A stretch of 64,000 nt of DNA from Sulfuricurvum sp. Lineage in GTDB: Bacteria; Campylobacterota; Campylobacteria; Campylobacterales; Sulfurimonadaceae. Below the pieces are notes generated by a model. That model saw only the letters and a list, made by a program, of their open reading frames with translations, was not told the DNA's origin and did no database searches. Positions 9,864 to 19,232 of the stretch are shown piece by piece. The position numbers and the translations under genes were made by a program. Position 1 is the first letter of the stretch. Each line of letters opens with the position of its first letter. The stretch is taken from the NCBI GenBank assembly GCA_030694265.1, contig JAUXYP010000001.1:248001-312000 (forward strand), written 5' to 3'.

Positions 9864-11798
9864 ATGAGAGAGTCACAAGTATATGATCTGCTTCGAGGGT
9901 ATGATTTTAAGATCACCCCTTATGTCTCTTTTAAAATGGATGAAGTTCCCAAGATTGATTTTTTTCCTATTGTGGTTAAGTTAGAGTCGGATAAGGTCGT
10001 GCATAAAAGCGATTTTGGAGCGGTCAAACTCAACATCAACTCGTACGATGAATTAGCAGTGGCGAAAAAAGGAATTACGGCTAATGTATTGGCCAAGGGT
10101 ATTGTTCTGGATAGTGATGACCGTTTTATAGCGGCTCAAATGCTTAGTGGGATAGAACTCTATGTCGGGATGGTCGATGATGCCGTGTTTGGCAAGACGA
10201 TCGTGTTTGGTAAGGGGGGAATCGAGCTGGAACTCTATAAAGATGTCTGTTCCATCGATATCTATGCCGATGAGGAAGAGATTAAACGGGCGATTAATTT
10301 AACGACTATATCAAAAATATTTCACGGGTTTCGAGGATTTGAGTATTCGATTGAGATGGCGGTTGATTTAATACGCGCTGTTCAAAAGCTTTCACTGAAC
10401 AATCCTAATATTATTGAACTTGATTTTAATCCTGTGATTCTTACCAAGGATGGGCTTATCATTGTCGATGCACGGATAAAAAAGGGTGAAGCGAGAGCTG
10501 AAAAATTGGGAAGCTTGCGAAAAAACAGGCATCATTTTTTTACCAATGAACGCGTGGCATTGATCGGTGCATCCTCTGACTCTATGAAAGTAGGGTATGC
10601 AGTAGCACGAAATTCACTCGATTTTGAGGGGGAACTCTTTTTTGTGAATGCAAAAGGGGGTGAGCTTTTCGGTCATACCCTGTACAAAAATATTACGGAT
10701 ATAGAGGGTGATATTGATACGGCTGTGATCATGATTCCTTCTGGCTTTGTGGTTGATACGATTAAGGAATTAGTTCAGAAGAATATTAAAAATGTGATCA
10801 TTATTTCGGCAGGTTTTAAAGAATCAGGAGATTTTGAGAGCGAAAATATCATTGCAAGTTTGAGTCAACAATACAATTTTAATGTCATAGGCCCAAACTG
10901 TCTGGGATATCTTGAGAGTTTCAAAAAACTTAATCTTACATTTGGAATTGGCGGCTTGCAAAGTGGAGGATTAGCATTGCTCTCGCAATCAGGAGCGGTA
11001 CTCTCAGCACTCATGGACAAAGCATACGATGCCGGGATAGGATTCTCTCATCTTGTCTCATGCGGGAATATGGTTGATTTGGATTTTGCCCAGATGATCG
11101 ATATGCTTAATCGTGAAGAGTCGTGCCGCTATATTTCTATTTATGTCGAGGGGATTATAAACGGTAAAGAATTTCTGCGCGCCATACGAGAGAGTCAAAA
11201 AAAGATTTACATTTTTAAAACCGGCAAATCTGTGCAAAGTCAAAAAGCGGCTTTTTCTCATACAGGAAATTTGAGTGGAAATTATGCGATGTTTAAAGGA
11301 CTGGCTGAATCGGTAGGGGCTAAAATGGAGGAGAACATCGAAGCATTGCTGTTTAACCCGTTTAATGAAAGCAAAAATATTTTGGTGGTGACCAATGCGG
11401 GGGGGCCTGCTACGATATTGACTGATTATATTGTGGATCAAGGGGGGATGCTCTACACGTTAAGTGATGAAGAACGTGAGAAGCTAGATAGCGTTCTTCC
11501 CTCCAATTGGTCGAAAAACAATCCGATTGATATCATAGGGGATGCGATGGCAGATCGCTATGCGAAGACCTTGGATATTGTGAGCACCTTTAAAGAGGTT
11601 GATTTGGTGTATCTCCTTATTACGCCACAATGCATGACCGATACGCTTAATATTGTCAAACTGTGTGAGAGAGCGGGAGCACAAAAGATTTATCCGATTC
11701 TCTTGGGCGGTCATGAGATGGAAGAAGCGCAGCGCTATCTTAGAGGTAAAAAAATTCCTTTTTTTAAAACACTGCAATCCGCAACATCGTTTTTATAA
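9864..11798 (+). CDS. NDP-forming acyl-CoA synthetase (acetate-CoA ligase ADP-forming family), beta-alpha fusion
   Basis: Residues 1-215 form an ATP-grasp domain (VVKLESDKVVHKSDFGAVKLNI, FGKGGIELELYKD, ELDFNPVI). From about 230 comes a CoA-binding Rossmann domain (VALIGASSDSMKVGYAVARNSL), then succinyl-CoA-ligase-like domains (GPNCLGYLES, LLSQSGAVLSALM, the active-site SHTGNLSG). Such enzymes interconvert an acyl-CoA plus ADP and phosphate with the acid plus ATP; the acyl group cannot be told from the sequence. Many fused relatives have the alpha part first and ATP-grasp last; here the order is reversed. It begins 13 bp after mutS7, so it is probably co-transcribed. Confidence 0.85.
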   Translation: MRESQVYDLLRGYDFKITPYVSFKMDEVPKIDFFPIVVKLESDKVVHKSDFGAVKLNINSYDELAVAKKGITANVLAKGIVLDSDDRFIAAQMLSGIELYVGMVDDAVFGKTIVFGKGGIELELYKDVCSIDIYADEEEIKRAINLTTISKIFHGFRGFEYSIEMAVDLIRAVQKLSLNNPNIIELDFNPVILTKDGLIIVDARIKKGEARAEKLGSLRKNRHHFFTNERVALIGASSDSMKVGYAVARNSLDFEGELFFVNAKGGELFGHTLYKNITDIEGDIDTAVIMIPSGFVVDTIKELVQKNIKNVIIISAGFKESGDFESENIIASLSQQYNFNVIGPNCLGYLESFKKLNLTFGIGGLQSGGLALLSQSGAVLSALMDKAYDAGIGFSHLVSCGNMVDLDFAQMIDMLNREESCRYISIYVEGIINGKEFLRAIRESQKKIYIFKTGKSVQSQKAAFSHTGNLSGNYAMFKGLAESVGAKMEENIEALLFNPFNESKNILVVTNAGGPATILTDYIVDQGGMLYTLSDEEREKLDSVLPSNWSKNNPIDIIGDAMADRYAKTLDIVSTFKEVDLVYLLITPQCMTDTLNIVKLCERAGAQKIYPILLGGHEMEEAQRYLRGKKIPFFKTLQSATSFL

Positions 11799-12080
11799 TA
11801 GGCTATTTTAGAAAAATTATAATTATTCCAAATTCATTGCTTGTATCCAACGTAATTGTTATATTAGGATTCTTTATCAAATTTTCTTAAAAGGCATCAA
11901 GTGAGTTGTTGAAAAGTATAAGGGGTACTTGAATGACTTATTGTTTTAATTACTCATATGTTGTAATCATTTTGAAACATTTTTAATATATAAATCACAG
12001 ATAAAATGATCTTTTGTGATTGTTTTATGATTTTTTATCAATAAGATATCGCAATTCTTAAATTTTATTAATGGTGTGTA
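11799..12080 (+). promoter_or_regulatory. AT-rich 282-bp leader of the chemosensory operon
   Basis: The longest gap in the window. It is very AT-rich and holds a 7-bp inverted repeat AATCACA (11993-11999) / TGTGATT (12015-12021) with a 15-nt spacer, about 60 bp before the first operon gene, and a possible 17-codon ORF (11933-11986). No strong TATAAT with -35 box, no sigma-54 (GG-GC) element and no RNA gene were recognised. I infer that the promoter of the chemosensory operon lies here. Confidence 0.4.
11933..11986 (+). CDS. Possible 17-residue leader peptide
   Basis: An ATG with a well-spaced AAGGGG seven bases upstream opens a short frame of 17 codons beginning MTYCFNYSYVV and closed by TAA. 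It is hydrophobic and aromatic. Nothing but the good ribosome-binding site supports it; in AT-rich DNA such a match can arise by chance. Confidence 0.2.
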   Translation: MTYCFNYSYVVIILKHF

Positions 12081-13493
12081 ATGACTGATTTGAAGCTTTT
12101 GATAGTTGATGATATGGACGTAAATCGTTTTATATTGGCGAATATATGTGGAAAATTAAATAATATAGAAACGCGTGAAGCAGAAAATGGCATTGAAGCC
12201 ATTGAGATAGCAGAGCAATGGCATCCTGACATTATATTGATGGATATTGTGATGCCAAAAATGGATGGATATGAAGCATCTAAGGTTATTAGAGCGCGTT
12301 ATCCGGAGATTATGATTATTGCCATAAGTGCAATGGCAGATCCAAGTATGGAAAAAAACTTAGCATCAATTGGTGTTGTTACGTATATTCATGAGCCTAT
12401 GGACAAAGACTTCATCCAATTTAAGCTAGAGAGTTTTTGCGAATTAATTCGTGCACAAAAGGGAAAATTCAAACAGCTTTCGAATGCTAAAGCCCTCAAC
12501 CCTTTTAGCACAGATATTCGCCATTTAAAAACTGTTTTTAATATAGATGATGCAGAGTCTATGATGGATTTTGGAATGTGGATATTGGGGAAAGTGCCCC
12601 TTTCCTGTTTTAAAGTAGATATAGCGCTTGAACTTTTTTATTCAATTATGCGTCAGAATACATTTAATCAAAAAACACTCTCTATTATAGTAGAAGAAAA
12701 TTTTTATGAAATATTTGTAACCATAGAAAGCGCAGAGGGATTTGTGCTTCAACAAGCATCTCGTGCATTGGCAGACAAACTGAAAGATAAGTGTGTCATC
12801 ACAGATACTTGTATCTATGTTCGTATGCCTTTGCAAGAGAGTGCTCCTCTTTCTACAACCCCGGTAAAATTGCCTGAGAAACATATGGAAGTACTAATAC
12901 CAATAGTCGAAACGAAAATTGAATCTGTTGAGCTGATCTGTACACCTGAGAAATCACTAGAAACACGGGTTGTTGTTGGTGAAGAAAAAGATTTATTGCG
13001 ACAGAGCTTTACACAAAAAACATCGGCGCAAGAGTACGTACAAGATATCGGTGGAGACGTTCTCGATGAAATTCGTGATTTGTCCAGTGCGGATAATGAA
13101 TGGCAAGAAGATCTTAGTGCGCTTGACAATGAAGCTACAGTAGAAAATTTACATCATTTTGCAGAGAGTGTATTGGGAACATACATCCATGCGATTAACG
13201 GTCTTTTTGAATTCACTGCGCTTGGCTATGCTCTTTCTGCTCTTGCACTAAGTATAAAAGAAAATTCGGAAGGGATCATTGGTGATCCAAAGAGACTAAA
13301 AACATTGCTTATGCTTTTAGAACACTTAGGCGAAGATCTTTCATCATGGCGAGAGCATATTTTCATTGCACAAGATACGGCAGACATCCATTACTTGGAC
13401 AGTTCATTTTTTAGTTCATGCATGCAAATTGAGGGGATAGTCAGCAATAAAGTTGTTCAATCTGATGACAATGATGAGATGGAATTTTTTTAA
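12081..13493 (+). CDS. Response regulator with atypical receiver and helical C-terminal domain ending in an acidic MEFF tail
   Basis: Residues 1-125 are a CheY-like receiver with the acidic pair Asp10-Asp11 and acceptor Asp55 (LMDIVMPKMDG). The switch Thr is Ser83, and the otherwise nearly invariant Lys is Glu105 (YIHEPMD instead of KP). A middle part (about 150-340) is variable and acidic; residues 355-470 are predicted helical, starting near ENLHHFAESVLG, and end DDNDEMEFF. The regulator at 23022 has a similar helical domain and the same type of tail, so the two form a small paralogous family. It is the first gene of the chemosensory operon, 22 bp before cheY. Output function unknown; a CheY-binding or phosphatase role is only speculation. 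Confidence 0.8.
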   Translation: MTDLKLLIVDDMDVNRFILANICGKLNNIETREAENGIEAIEIAEQWHPDIILMDIVMPKMDGYEASKVIRARYPEIMIIAISAMADPSMEKNLASIGVVTYIHEPMDKDFIQFKLESFCELIRAQKGKFKQLSNAKALNPFSTDIRHLKTVFNIDDAESMMDFGMWILGKVPLSCFKVDIALELFYSIMRQNTFNQKTLSIIVEENFYEIFVTIESAEGFVLQQASRALADKLKDKCVITDTCIYVRMPLQESAPLSTTPVKLPEKHMEVLIPIVETKIESVELICTPEKSLETRVVVGEEKDLLRQSFTQKTSAQEYVQDIGGDVLDEIRDLSSADNEWQEDLSALDNEATVENLHHFAESVLGTYIHAINGLFEFTALGYALSALALSIKENSEGIIGDPKRLKTLLMLLEHLGEDLSSWREHIFIAQDTADIHYLDSSFFSSCMQIEGIVSNKVVQSDDNDEMEFF

Positions 13494-13515
13494 ACACACT
13501 TCAAGGAGGAAATAA

Positions 13516-13902
13516 ATGGCAAAAAGAGTGATTATTGTTGACGATTCGAGGGCGGTTATTGCAACAGCACAACTCGCGTTGGATGAGATAATAAGCAGTG
13601 GAGTAATTGAATTCAAATCGTATTTGAATCCAGCGGAACTGTTAGCTGCACTTCAAAGCGGTGCAGAGAATTTTGATTTGCTTATCAGCGATGTCAATAT
13701 GCCTGAGATGAACGGATTGGATCTGGCCCGAGCGATCAAAGCGGATGATCGGTACAAAACCAAACCTATCATTATCTTAACGACGGAGAGTTCAGATCAG
13801 ATGAAAATGGCAGGTAAAGAGATCGGAGTGACCGGGTGGATGGTCAAACCTTTCAGTGATGAAAAGATGGTCAAATCGATCAAAATGGTATTGGGGGTAT
13901 AA
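13516..13902 (+). CDS. cheY: Chemotaxis response regulator CheY
   Basis: A stand-alone receiver of 128 residues with all functional residues: Asp9-Asp10, phospho-acceptor Asp59 (LLISDVNMPEMNG), Thr90 and Lys111 (WMVKPFS). Phosphorylated by CheA it would act on the flagellar switch or on another output. It has the strongest Shine-Dalgarno of the operon (aaggagg), which suggests high translation relative to the first gene. cheW follows after 2 bp. Confidence 0.92.
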   Translation: MAKRVIIVDDSRAVIATAQLALDEIISSGVIEFKSYLNPAELLAALQSGAENFDLLISDVNMPEMNGLDLARAIKADDRYKTKPIIILTTESSDQMKMAGKEIGVTGWMVKPFSDEKMVKSIKMVLGV

Positions 13903-13904
13903 CA

Positions 13905-14402
13905 ATGGAAATAAACACAGCTCAATCTAGAAGAGAACGGTATCTGACGTTCTTTTTAGGTGAGGAACAATACGGTATTGCAATCGACCGTATCAAAGAG
14001 ATTATTGCGATGATGAAGGTGACGTATGTCCCTAAAACACCTGAGTATATGAAAGGGGTCATCAACCTGCGCGGTTCGATTATCCCTGTTGTGGATACAA
14101 GGTTACGTTTTGGAATGGAGCCTCAAGAGCCTGACATGCATACGACGATTATCATTGTTGAAGTGTCAAAAGTCAATATCGGCTTTATTGTAGACCGTGT
14201 AGAAGAGGTCGCATCGATCGATTCAGCCAACATGGGAGCAGCTCCGAAATTCGGTAGTAACGTGGATACTGATTTTATCTGTTCTATGGCGCAGATCGAA
14301 GAAAATGTTGTGATGATACTCGATGTGCTCAAGCTTTTCGAAGCCGATGAGCTGGTAAGTTTAGAAGAGATACAAAAAACACAAACAACAGAGGGAGAAT
14401 AA
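13905..14402 (+). CDS. cheW: Chemotaxis coupling protein CheW
   Basis: A 165-residue Che[53 protein letters not shown] and [11 protein letters not shown] are textbook segments of the SH3-like fold. It links the receptor at 14404 to CheA. No receiver is attached, so it is not CheV. It lies between cheY and the receptor gene with gaps of 1-2 bp. Confidence 0.95.
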   Translation: MEINTAQSRRERYLTFFLGEEQYGIAIDRIKEIIAMMKVTYVPKTPEYMKGVINLRGSIIPVVDTRLRFGMEPQEPDMHTTIIIVEVSKVNIGFIVDRVEEVASIDSANMGAAPKFGSNVDTDFICSMAQIEENVVMILDVLKLFEADELVSLEEIQKTQTTEGE

Positions 14403-14403
14403 G

Positions 14404-16050
14404 ATGAATTGGTTAGAAAATATGGTATTGCAAAGTAAGTTAATCTTGCTGACGGCGGTTATGATGATAGCGCTTGGTGCACTTGGGTTTTTAGGGTACA
14501 GCACAACGCAAAAATGGGATAGCAGTATCAACGTAGTAGGTGCTGTTAAGCTTCCTTCTATTGTTGGTGTTATGGAGATGCGAATCGGAATTAATCAGGT
14601 TGTTATTCAGCAAAACCGTGTGCGCGGAGTGAAGGGTGATCCGAGAATGCGGGAAATCCTTCAGGATGCTATGGAGCGGACGAACAAAGGGCTCGAACGC
14701 TATGAAAAAGGGCTTAAAATTTATGCTCCTCTTCCGCAAACAGCTGAAGAAGCTATTGAGTGGAAAAAGTATGAAGAGAACTTTGGGAAATGGAAAGAAT
14801 TGAGTTTGAAGTTTCAAGCTAATACCCTTGAACCACTTTCTCGTAACACTGATCCGGCGATGGAAGAAACTTACTTTGCTCAGATGAAAACCTTTGTCGA
14901 AACAAGCCGTGATACTCGACAAGCGGCATTGGCTAGTATGGATGTTATTGGAAAAATCAACGTAGACAGTGCGGATGAAGAGGTTAAAATGGCGCAACAG
15001 GATGCAAGTTCTGCCGTACAAATGACGATAATGATTGTACTGATTGCTTTTGCTATCTCCATCATCTTGGCAATATTGATTATCCGCTCGATCACTCGCT
15101 CGATCACACAAAGCGTCACTTCAATCCGTGATGGTGCAATGCAGATCACCTCTGCTTCTGACCAAGTCGCTTCATCATCATCCTCTTTGGCACAAGGGGC
15201 CAGCGAACAAGCAAGCAGTGTTGAAGAAGTCAGCGCAACACTCGAAGAGTCTACTGCGATCAATACCCAAAACACTGATAACGCACGTCAAGCCGATATT
15301 TTGGCAAGAAACGCAAACGATTCGGCGAAAGCGGGATATGAGAAGGGGGAACAGCTCTCTCACTCTATGCACGCGATTACCGAATCAGCGGCTAAAATTT
15401 CAGGAATCATTAAAACCATCGACCAAATCGCCTTCCAAACCAACCTTTTGGCTCTTAACGCGGCGGTTGAAGCGGCTCGTGCCGGTGAACACGGTTTAGG
15501 GTTTGCAGTCGTTGCGGATGAAGTACGTAATTTGGCACAACGTGCAGCCTCTGCTGCCAAAGAGACTTCCGATATTATCGAAGAAGTTGTAAGCCAGATC
15601 AAAGAGGGAAACCAAATTGCTCTTGCAACACACACTTCATTCCAAGAGATCGTCGAACAGTCTAAAAAAGTATCTGATCTGATCGGTGAAATCTCGATTG
15701 CCGGCAAAGAACAATCCGAGGGTATGTCACAAATTAATCAGGCAATGGGACAAGTCGACCAAGTAACCCAACAAGTGGCTGCAAACTCTGAAGAAGCAGC
15801 AGCTGCCGCTGAAGAGCTCAATGCACAAGCGACCTCTATGATGGAAACCGTCGGTATTCTCGCTGCCATGGTAGGGATGCAAACCAATGCTCCTGTTGTG
15901 GCATCCAAGAAAAAGAAGGCTATTCAGCAATTGGAAATGAGAGCCCCTATCGCTCCTCGCAGAAATATTTCTGTTCCTCAACATAGAGGAGCTTCCGCGA
16001 AAGCAGAAGATGTTTTTCCTCTAAATGAGGATGACTTGAGAGAGTTCTAA
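14404..16050 (+). CDS. Methyl-accepting chemotaxis protein
   Basis: A 548-residue transmembrane receptor. TM1 ([22 protein letters not shown]) and TM2 ([24 protein letters not shown]) enclose a periplasmic region of about 165 residues predicted as a four-helix bundle (4HB-type), ligand unknown. The cytoplasmic part carries the canonical tip [39 protein letters not shown] flanked by long heptad helices with Gln/Glu pairs suited to methylation. The tail ends LNEDDLREF; it resembles no known CheR tether closely. Its location next to cheW and cheA suggests it is the dedicated receptor of this cluster. Confidence 0.95.
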   Translation: MNWLENMVLQSKLILLTAVMMIALGALGFLGYSTTQKWDSSINVVGAVKLPSIVGVMEMRIGINQVVIQQNRVRGVKGDPRMREILQDAMERTNKGLERYEKGLKIYAPLPQTAEEAIEWKKYEENFGKWKELSLKFQANTLEPLSRNTDPAMEETYFAQMKTFVETSRDTRQAALASMDVIGKINVDSADEEVKMAQQDASSAVQMTIMIVLIAFAISIILAILIIRSITRSITQSVTSIRDGAMQITSASDQVASSSSSLAQGASEQASSVEEVSATLEESTAINTQNTDNARQADILARNANDSAKAGYEKGEQLSHSMHAITESAAKISGIIKTIDQIAFQTNLLALNAAVEAARAGEHGLGFAVVADEVRNLAQRAASAAKETSDIIEEVVSQIKEGNQIALATHTSFQEIVEQSKKVSDLIGEISIAGKEQSEGMSQINQAMGQVDQVTQQVAANSEEAAAAAEELNAQATSMMETVGILAAMVGMQTNAPVVASKKKKAIQQLEMRAPIAPRRNISVPQHRGASAKAEDVFPLNEDDLREF

Positions 16051-16051
16051 G

Positions 16052-16315
16052 ATGCTATTTGACGGTGATGAGCTCACCATAGCTTTGGATATGCCAATGG
16101 AAGAAATTCGGGAGTTCGAACTGTTTGTTCGACCTCGTTTGGAATACATTGAAACCATAGAGGTTGAAGAGGGGACATCTTTGCGAAGCAGTTCTCTTTT
16201 AGCTTTACTGGTAAGCCTTAAGCGAACCCGTCCGGAGTTAAAAATACCTTTTTTAGACAAAGGCTTGACCGCTTCGAGCGGCAATGGAACCTTACATTGG
16301 ATGTGTCATGACTAA
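16052..16315 (+). CDS. Small STAS-like protein in the chemosensory operon
   Basis: An 87-residue soluble protein lying 1 bp after the receptor gene; its stop overlaps the cheA start by 8 bp (ATGACTAA), so it is a genuine member of the operon. The stretch TSLRSSSLLALLVSLKRTRPELKIPFLDKG resembles the core of STAS domains, where a DSSG-like loop leads into a helix and then a strand; however there is no clear Asp, so phosphate control as in SpoIIAA is not certain. Small STAS proteins occur in other chemosensory operons. Its role here is not known. Confidence 0.6.
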   Translation: MLFDGDELTIALDMPMEEIREFELFVRPRLEYIETIEVEEGTSLRSSSLLALLVSLKRTRPELKIPFLDKGLTASSGNGTLHWMCHD

Positions 16316-18404
16316 ACAAGAACAAGTCAAAGCGATTTTTATCGAAGAAGCCGGGGAAATTATAGAGAAACTCGATGTCAACATTCTCCGTTTTGAAGAA
16401 GATTCGAGTGATTTTGATCTCTTAAACGAAATATTTCGAGGGGTTCATACGCTAAAAGGCAATGCCAATGCGTTTGGCTTTACCCGTTTGGGTGAATTTG
16501 TTCACCATTTCGAAGATGTATTGGATCATTACCGCAGTACGAAAGAAGATGTTGAAGAACACCTTCTTGAACTGTTTGTGGAAAGTGTAGACATCATTAA
16601 AGAAGTAATGATATGTGAACTTGATGCCCTTCCTGATCTTCCGAATGGTTATCCTGATTGTCTAAAAAGTATTAAAAATTTGATCGCTTCGAAAAAAAAC
16701 GGATCGCTATTGCCTACAATAGAAGAAACTCAAGAGGTCTTTGGTGATTTAGCTTCAGAGTTTGCGTTTGAGTCTCCCAGGGGAACAGAAGAAGCGGTAG
16801 AAAAAAGTATACAGTTTCACCGTGCGATGCAAGAGGATGGGCTTAATCTTTATAAAATTGAGCTTACATTGGATGCTGATTGTTATAAACGCGGATTTGA
16901 TCATCTCCTTTTTCTCAATTTATTGGGTGAAAAAGCAAAATCATTGGAGAGCTTTTTTGATATGGAAGACGTATCAACCCTCGATACATTTTCAAGCGAC
17001 GTTAACAGCATCAAAAAAGTCCATGTAATCGTATTAACTCCACAAACTGAGGAGGAGGTTGCAGAGAACTTTGAGTATTTATTCGATAATGAATACCACA
17101 TTACTCTGATTGCTCCCGTAGTAGCCCAGGCGGCTATTGAAAAAAAAGAAGTGATTGAAGAAACCATTGAAACACTTAAAAAACCAAAAGCAGAAGAGCG
17201 AAGAGGTACGGAGAGGGTAACGACAGGTTCTACTATTCGTATCGATACGTTCAAACTCGACGAACTCTTTGATTCGGTCGGTGAGTTGGTTATTGCCCAA
17301 AACTTCATCGCCCAGAATGAGCAAATTCGCGCAATCGAAGACGAATCAATAAAGCGAGCGATTGAAACACTTTCTAAGATCACGAAAAAAATTCAAGACC
17401 GGGTTATGAGTTTGAGAATGGTCGCGATACGTGATACATTTGACAAGATGAAACGTGTTGTTCGTGACACGTCTAAAAAGACAGGTAAAGAGCTTCATCT
17501 CAATGTCCAGGGTGAAGAGACAGAGATTGATAAAACAATGATCGACAGCCTCTCAGACCCATTGATCCATATTATCCGAAACGCAATCGATCATGGTTTG
17601 GAGTCTGATGCCGCAGAGCGACTGAGCGTCGGTAAAAAAGTGGAAGGGACGATCACATTACGTGCCTACCATAAAAGCGGCAGCATCGTCATCAGCGTCA
17701 GTGATGATGGGCGTGGAATCAACAAAGAAAAAGTGTTGCAAAAAGCGATAGAGCGAGGTGTTATTACCGGGGATGAAAATCTCACAGACAGTCAGATCTT
17801 TGGTTTGATTATGCAGCCCGGTTTTTCGACAGCCGATACGATCAGTGACCTATCAGGGCGCGGGGTTGGTTTGGATGTTGTTAAAACGTCAATAGAAAAG
17901 CTTCGCGGTAAAGTTGAAATCGATTCAAAAGAAGGAGTGGGGACAACATTCTCCATGGTTCTTCCTCTGACATTGGCAATTATTGACGGAATGCTTGTAC
18001 AGACTGCGGGAGAGATTTACATCATTCCTACTTTGAGTGTCGTCGAATCCTTCCGACCGAATCGTGAGATTGTAAACATAATCAAAGGGCAGGGCGAATT
18101 TGTCAGTATGCGCGGACAACACATCCCTGTTATACGATTAAGCGATGTATTTGATCTAACTACAGATCGTATCCCTCCTTGGGAGGGAATTTTGGTGTGC
18201 GTTGAAACGGAAGCCGGCCGCATCGCAATTATGGTAGATGAACTCATAGGGCGTCAGCAAGTAGTAATTAAGCCATTAGGTAAATCATTGGCGAAACTCA
18301 AAGAAATCACAGGTGGAGCAATCCTTGGTAGCGGTGATATTGCTTTGATCCTCAATGTCGATGAATTGCGCCCGCTTATTGAGGGTGCTCATGGTACAGC
18401 TTGA
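16308..18404 (+). CDS. cheA: Chemotaxis histidine kinase CheA
   Basis: The start at 16308 (MTKQEQVKAIFIEEAGE) is chosen over the track start at 16284 because it begins at the HPt helix and gives the ATGACTAA coupling. Domains: HPt with phospho-His47 (GVHTLKGNANAFGF); a CheY-binding P2-like region about 175-280 (LYKIELTLDADCYKRGFDHLL); P3 dimerisation (RIDTFKLDELFDSVGELVIAQN); ATPase with NAIDHGLES, SDDGRGI and GRGVGLDVV; C-terminal CheW-like domain. At 698 residues there is no fused receiver, unlike the CheA-Y hybrids of Helicobacter and Campylobacter. Confidence 0.96.
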   Translation: MTKQEQVKAIFIEEAGEIIEKLDVNILRFEEDSSDFDLLNEIFRGVHTLKGNANAFGFTRLGEFVHHFEDVLDHYRSTKEDVEEHLLELFVESVDIIKEVMICELDALPDLPNGYPDCLKSIKNLIASKKNGSLLPTIEETQEVFGDLASEFAFESPRGTEEAVEKSIQFHRAMQEDGLNLYKIELTLDADCYKRGFDHLLFLNLLGEKAKSLESFFDMEDVSTLDTFSSDVNSIKKVHVIVLTPQTEEEVAENFEYLFDNEYHITLIAPVVAQAAIEKKEVIEETIETLKKPKAEERRGTERVTTGSTIRIDTFKLDELFDSVGELVIAQNFIAQNEQIRAIEDESIKRAIETLSKITKKIQDRVMSLRMVAIRDTFDKMKRVVRDTSKKTGKELHLNVQGEETEIDKTMIDSLSDPLIHIIRNAIDHGLESDAAERLSVGKKVEGTITLRAYHKSGSIVISVSDDGRGINKEKVLQKAIERGVITGDENLTDSQIFGLIMQPGFSTADTISDLSGRGVGLDVVKTSIEKLRGKVEIDSKEGVGTTFSMVLPLTLAIIDGMLVQTAGEIYIIPTLSVVESFRPNREIVNIIKGQGEFVSMRGQHIPVIRLSDVFDLTTDRIPPWEGILVCVETEAGRIAIMVDELIGRQQVVIKPLGKSLAKLKEITGGAILGSGDIALILNVDELRPLIEGAHGTA

Positions 18405-19215
18405 ACTAAGTCCAGCGGATTTTGATCTTTTTCGCCGTTACATCTATGAAAAAGTAGGGATCTCCCTCTCTGATCAAAAAACCACCCTTGTTCAAGGGCG
18501 GCTGAATAAGCGGATCAATCAATTGGGGCTCAACTCATTTCGAGACTATTACGATTATTTGGTCACGGATGCATCTGGGGATGAGCTTGGTTTTTTTGTC
18601 AGTGCTATCTCCACCAATGTTACTTCTTTTTTTCGAGAGTCTGCTCAGTGGATATGGCTAGAGAGCTATTTACCGGCACTGATTGCCTCTAAGCGAGAGA
18701 AAAAAATCCGTATTTGGTCAGCAGGGTGTTCCAGCGGTGAGGAACCCTATACTATTTTGATGTTTTTACAGCACCATTTGAGTGATTTTGATCAGTGGGA
18801 CATCAAAATTTTGGCAACCGATATTTCTGCCAAAGTACTTTCCAAAGCCATTGTCGGAAAATACGAGGCAAAGCACGTCGAAGCACTTCCTAGGGACATT
18901 GCATTGCGTTCATTTGAAAAAGTACGTGGTGATACGCAAATGAGTTATCAAGTCCTTCCCCATTTACGGGAAAAAGTACTGTTTCGTCTTTATAATTTAG
19001 TAACGGACCCGTTTTTCTTCAAAAACAAATTTGATATGGTCTTTTGTCGAAATGTAATGATCTATTTTGATGACACTACCCGTCATGATCTAATAGGGCG
19101 CTTTGGAACTCTGCTTCCAAAAGGGGCACCACTGTTTTTAGGGAGTTCAGAATCCTTAACATCTCATCGTGATACATTGAAACTCTTGGGTTCTTCAATT
19201 TATCAACGACTGTAA
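18391..19215 (+). CDS. cheR: Chemoreceptor glutamate methyltransferase CheR
   Basis: The start at 18391 (MVQLELSPADFDLFRRYIYEK) matches the beginning of the CheR N-terminal helical domain; the track start would reach far into cheA. The SAM-binding core shows IRIWSAGCSSGEEPYTI, TDISAKVLSKA and FDMVFCRNVMIYFD. It methylates receptor glutamates with S-adenosylmethionine. Overlap with cheA is 14 bp. At 274 residues it has no TPR or receiver extension. Confidence 0.95.
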   Translation: MVQLELSPADFDLFRRYIYEKVGISLSDQKTTLVQGRLNKRINQLGLNSFRDYYDYLVTDASGDELGFFVSAISTNVTSFFRESAQWIWLESYLPALIASKREKKIRIWSAGCSSGEEPYTILMFLQHHLSDFDQWDIKILATDISAKVLSKAIVGKYEAKHVEALPRDIALRSFEKVRGDTQMSYQVLPHLREKVLFRLYNLVTDPFFFKNKFDMVFCRNVMIYFDDTTRHDLIGRFGTLLPKGAPLFLGSSESLTSHRDTLKLLGSSIYQRL

Positions 19216-19232
19216 TAAGGATTTTATTATAT

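Noticed and set aside
14491-15111. 206-residue minus-strand ORF opposite the chemoreceptor gene
   Set aside because: Shadow frame of the receptor's periplasmic and TM2 coding region; no domain recognised.
15050-16050. Receptor C-terminal LREF as a CheR-tethering pentapeptide
   Set aside because: It lacks the Trp of the known xWxxF motif; only the final Phe matches.
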